NCBI RefSeq assembly: GCF_001700315.1
Contig: NZ_MASJ01000039.1
Location: forward strand, 62,001-126,000
DNA length: 64,000 nucleotides
Direction: 5' to 3'
Origin: Caryophanon tenue
GTDB taxonomy: Bacteria > Bacillota > Bacilli > Bacillales_A > Planococcaceae
Position 1 is the stretch's first letter. Every line of letters begins with the position of its first letter. The notes beneath the pieces were generated by a model that was not told where the DNA came from, did no database searches, and saw only the letters and a list, made by a program, of their open reading frames with translations. The position numbers were made by a program, and so were the translations under genes. Shown in pieces: positions 63,446-64,000 of this stretch.

Positions 63446-64000
63446 TTATTGTGGACGCGCAATGGTTAGTAGCTGACCAATTGTTGCGTAATCATTTCCT
63501 GCTAAACGACTCATCGCCTGTAGCTTTACGGGGTCAATATGTCCTCGTTCATTATAAATATCTTCATCAATGTGATAATGTACGACACGACCAATCAGTA
63601 AATCACAGCCCGACTGACCGTCTTCCCCGCCAAGTGGCACATGTTGGACAAGTTCACATTCAAAACGAATTTTTGCCTGTGCCACTGCTGGTACACGAAT
63701 AACTGTACTATCAACAAGTGTAAAAGTTGTTTCATCAATTTCACTCTCATATGATGCTAAGTTTGCCGCTGTTTTATTCACGTCATGAACGATATCTTCA
63801 CTCACAATATGCACAACAAATTGCTTATTGTTTGTAATATTATGAGCCGTATCTTTTTGAACGCCTGCTTTACGCTGCACAGATACACTGAGCATCGGTG
63901 GATTCGATGACACAATATTAAAGAATGAAAATGGCGCTGCGTTGGCAACACCCTCTTCATTAATAGATGTCACAAACGCAATTGGACGCGGAATGACGGA
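63446..64000 (-). CDS. Flavin reductase-domain protein (5' end outside window)
   Basis: The frame is open to the window edge (SVIPRPIAFVTSINEEGVANAAPFSFFNIVSSNPPML), so the gene starts beyond 64000. The N-terminus PRPIAFVTS and the SFF block are those of the FMN-binding flavin-reductase-like (YwrF/DIM6) family. At least 184 residues are seen. Probably a two-gene transcript with the mhqD-like gene. Confidence 0.88.
   Translation of the reverse strand, partial: SVIPRPIAFVTSINEEGVANAAPFSFFNIVSSNPPMLSVSVQRKAGVQKDTAHNITNNKQFVVHIVSEDIVHDVNKTAANLASYESEIDETTFTLVDSTVIRVPAVAQAKIRFECELVQHVPLGGEDGQSGCDLLIGRVVHYHIDEDIYNERGHIDPVKLQAMSRLAGNDYATIGQLLTIARPQ

Noticed and set aside
1-64000. Mobile elements, prophage, CRISPR, tRNA or rRNA genes
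   Set aside because: No transposase, integrase, phage structural gene, regular repeat array or RNA gene was recognised anywhere in the window.

Overview
The window looks like chromosome of a low-GC Gram-positive spore-former relative (Bacillota, most likely Planococcaceae/Caryophanaceae, a Lysinibacillus/Solibacillus-like organism). This is inferred from AT-rich sequence, AGGAGG ribosome binding sites, sigma-A promoters, oligo-T hairpin terminators, four secreted SLH (S-layer homology) proteins, and Bacillus-type families (YfkAB, YkuI, BmrR-like MerR, MhqD-like, DUF423). I see no rRNA, tRNA, CRISPR array, prophage or insertion sequence. About 60 protein genes are present, most on the minus strand.

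1-12 kb: TspO-like membrane protein, a LysM-NlpC/P60 cell-wall hydrolase behind a WalR-type box, an SLH-CAP secreted protein, NhaC antiporter, MscS channel, a large coiled-coil P-loop protein with a degenerate Walker A, an AraC regulator with a Fur box on its promoter, and an oxalate/formate-type MFS carrier. 12-25 kb: membrane-anchored trypsin-like protease, alanine dehydrogenase, MFS carriers, Crp/Fnr regulator, ferritin, chemoreceptor, a YkuI-like protein with a degraded EAL site, YfkAB radical-SAM protein and a second, intact dynamin-like GTPase. 25-36 kb: membrane and SLH proteins, a frameshifted GGDEF-EAL gene, TetR next to a pirin gene broken by an in-frame stop, a CDF metal transporter and a metallophosphatase-ASCH pair. 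36-42 kb: UspA and the pstSCAB phosphate operon behind Pho-box repeats.

42.5-52.3 kb holds the most interesting locus: ten tightly packed or overlapping minus-strand genes read from one promoter whose -35/-10 spacer contains a perfect 7-1-7 Fur box. It joins an oligopeptide/nickel-type ABC importer (lipoprotein, permease, permease-ATPase fusion, second ATPase), two paralogous glutamine-amidotransferase-like proteins without an obvious catalytic cysteine, an FtsE/FtsX-like ABC pair, a secreted coiled-coil protein of the kind that partners FtsEX, and a secreted SLH-type protein with a C-terminal membrane anchor. I read this as a possible iron-starvation-induced uptake and envelope module; the function is inference.

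52.5-64 kb: MarR, EamA exporter, SLH protein, AIM24 protein, CoA-type Nudix hydrolase, a BmrR/Bmr-like efflux pair with a 19-bp-spacer promoter, RsgA GTPase, a nucleoid-associated protein, an MhqD-like hydrolase and a flavin reductase cut by the window edge. The rsgA gene has a striking leader: strong promoter, a 26-codon peptide with a good ribosome binding site, a terminator, and a 16-bp alternative pairing that should compete with it, suggesting ribosome-controlled attenuation.

A hairpin repeat with a common core (AAATATCCTTCAGCA...TGCTGAAGGATATTT) occurs three times (25.6, 30.7, 42.0 kb) and appears to act as a mobile or dispersed terminator.
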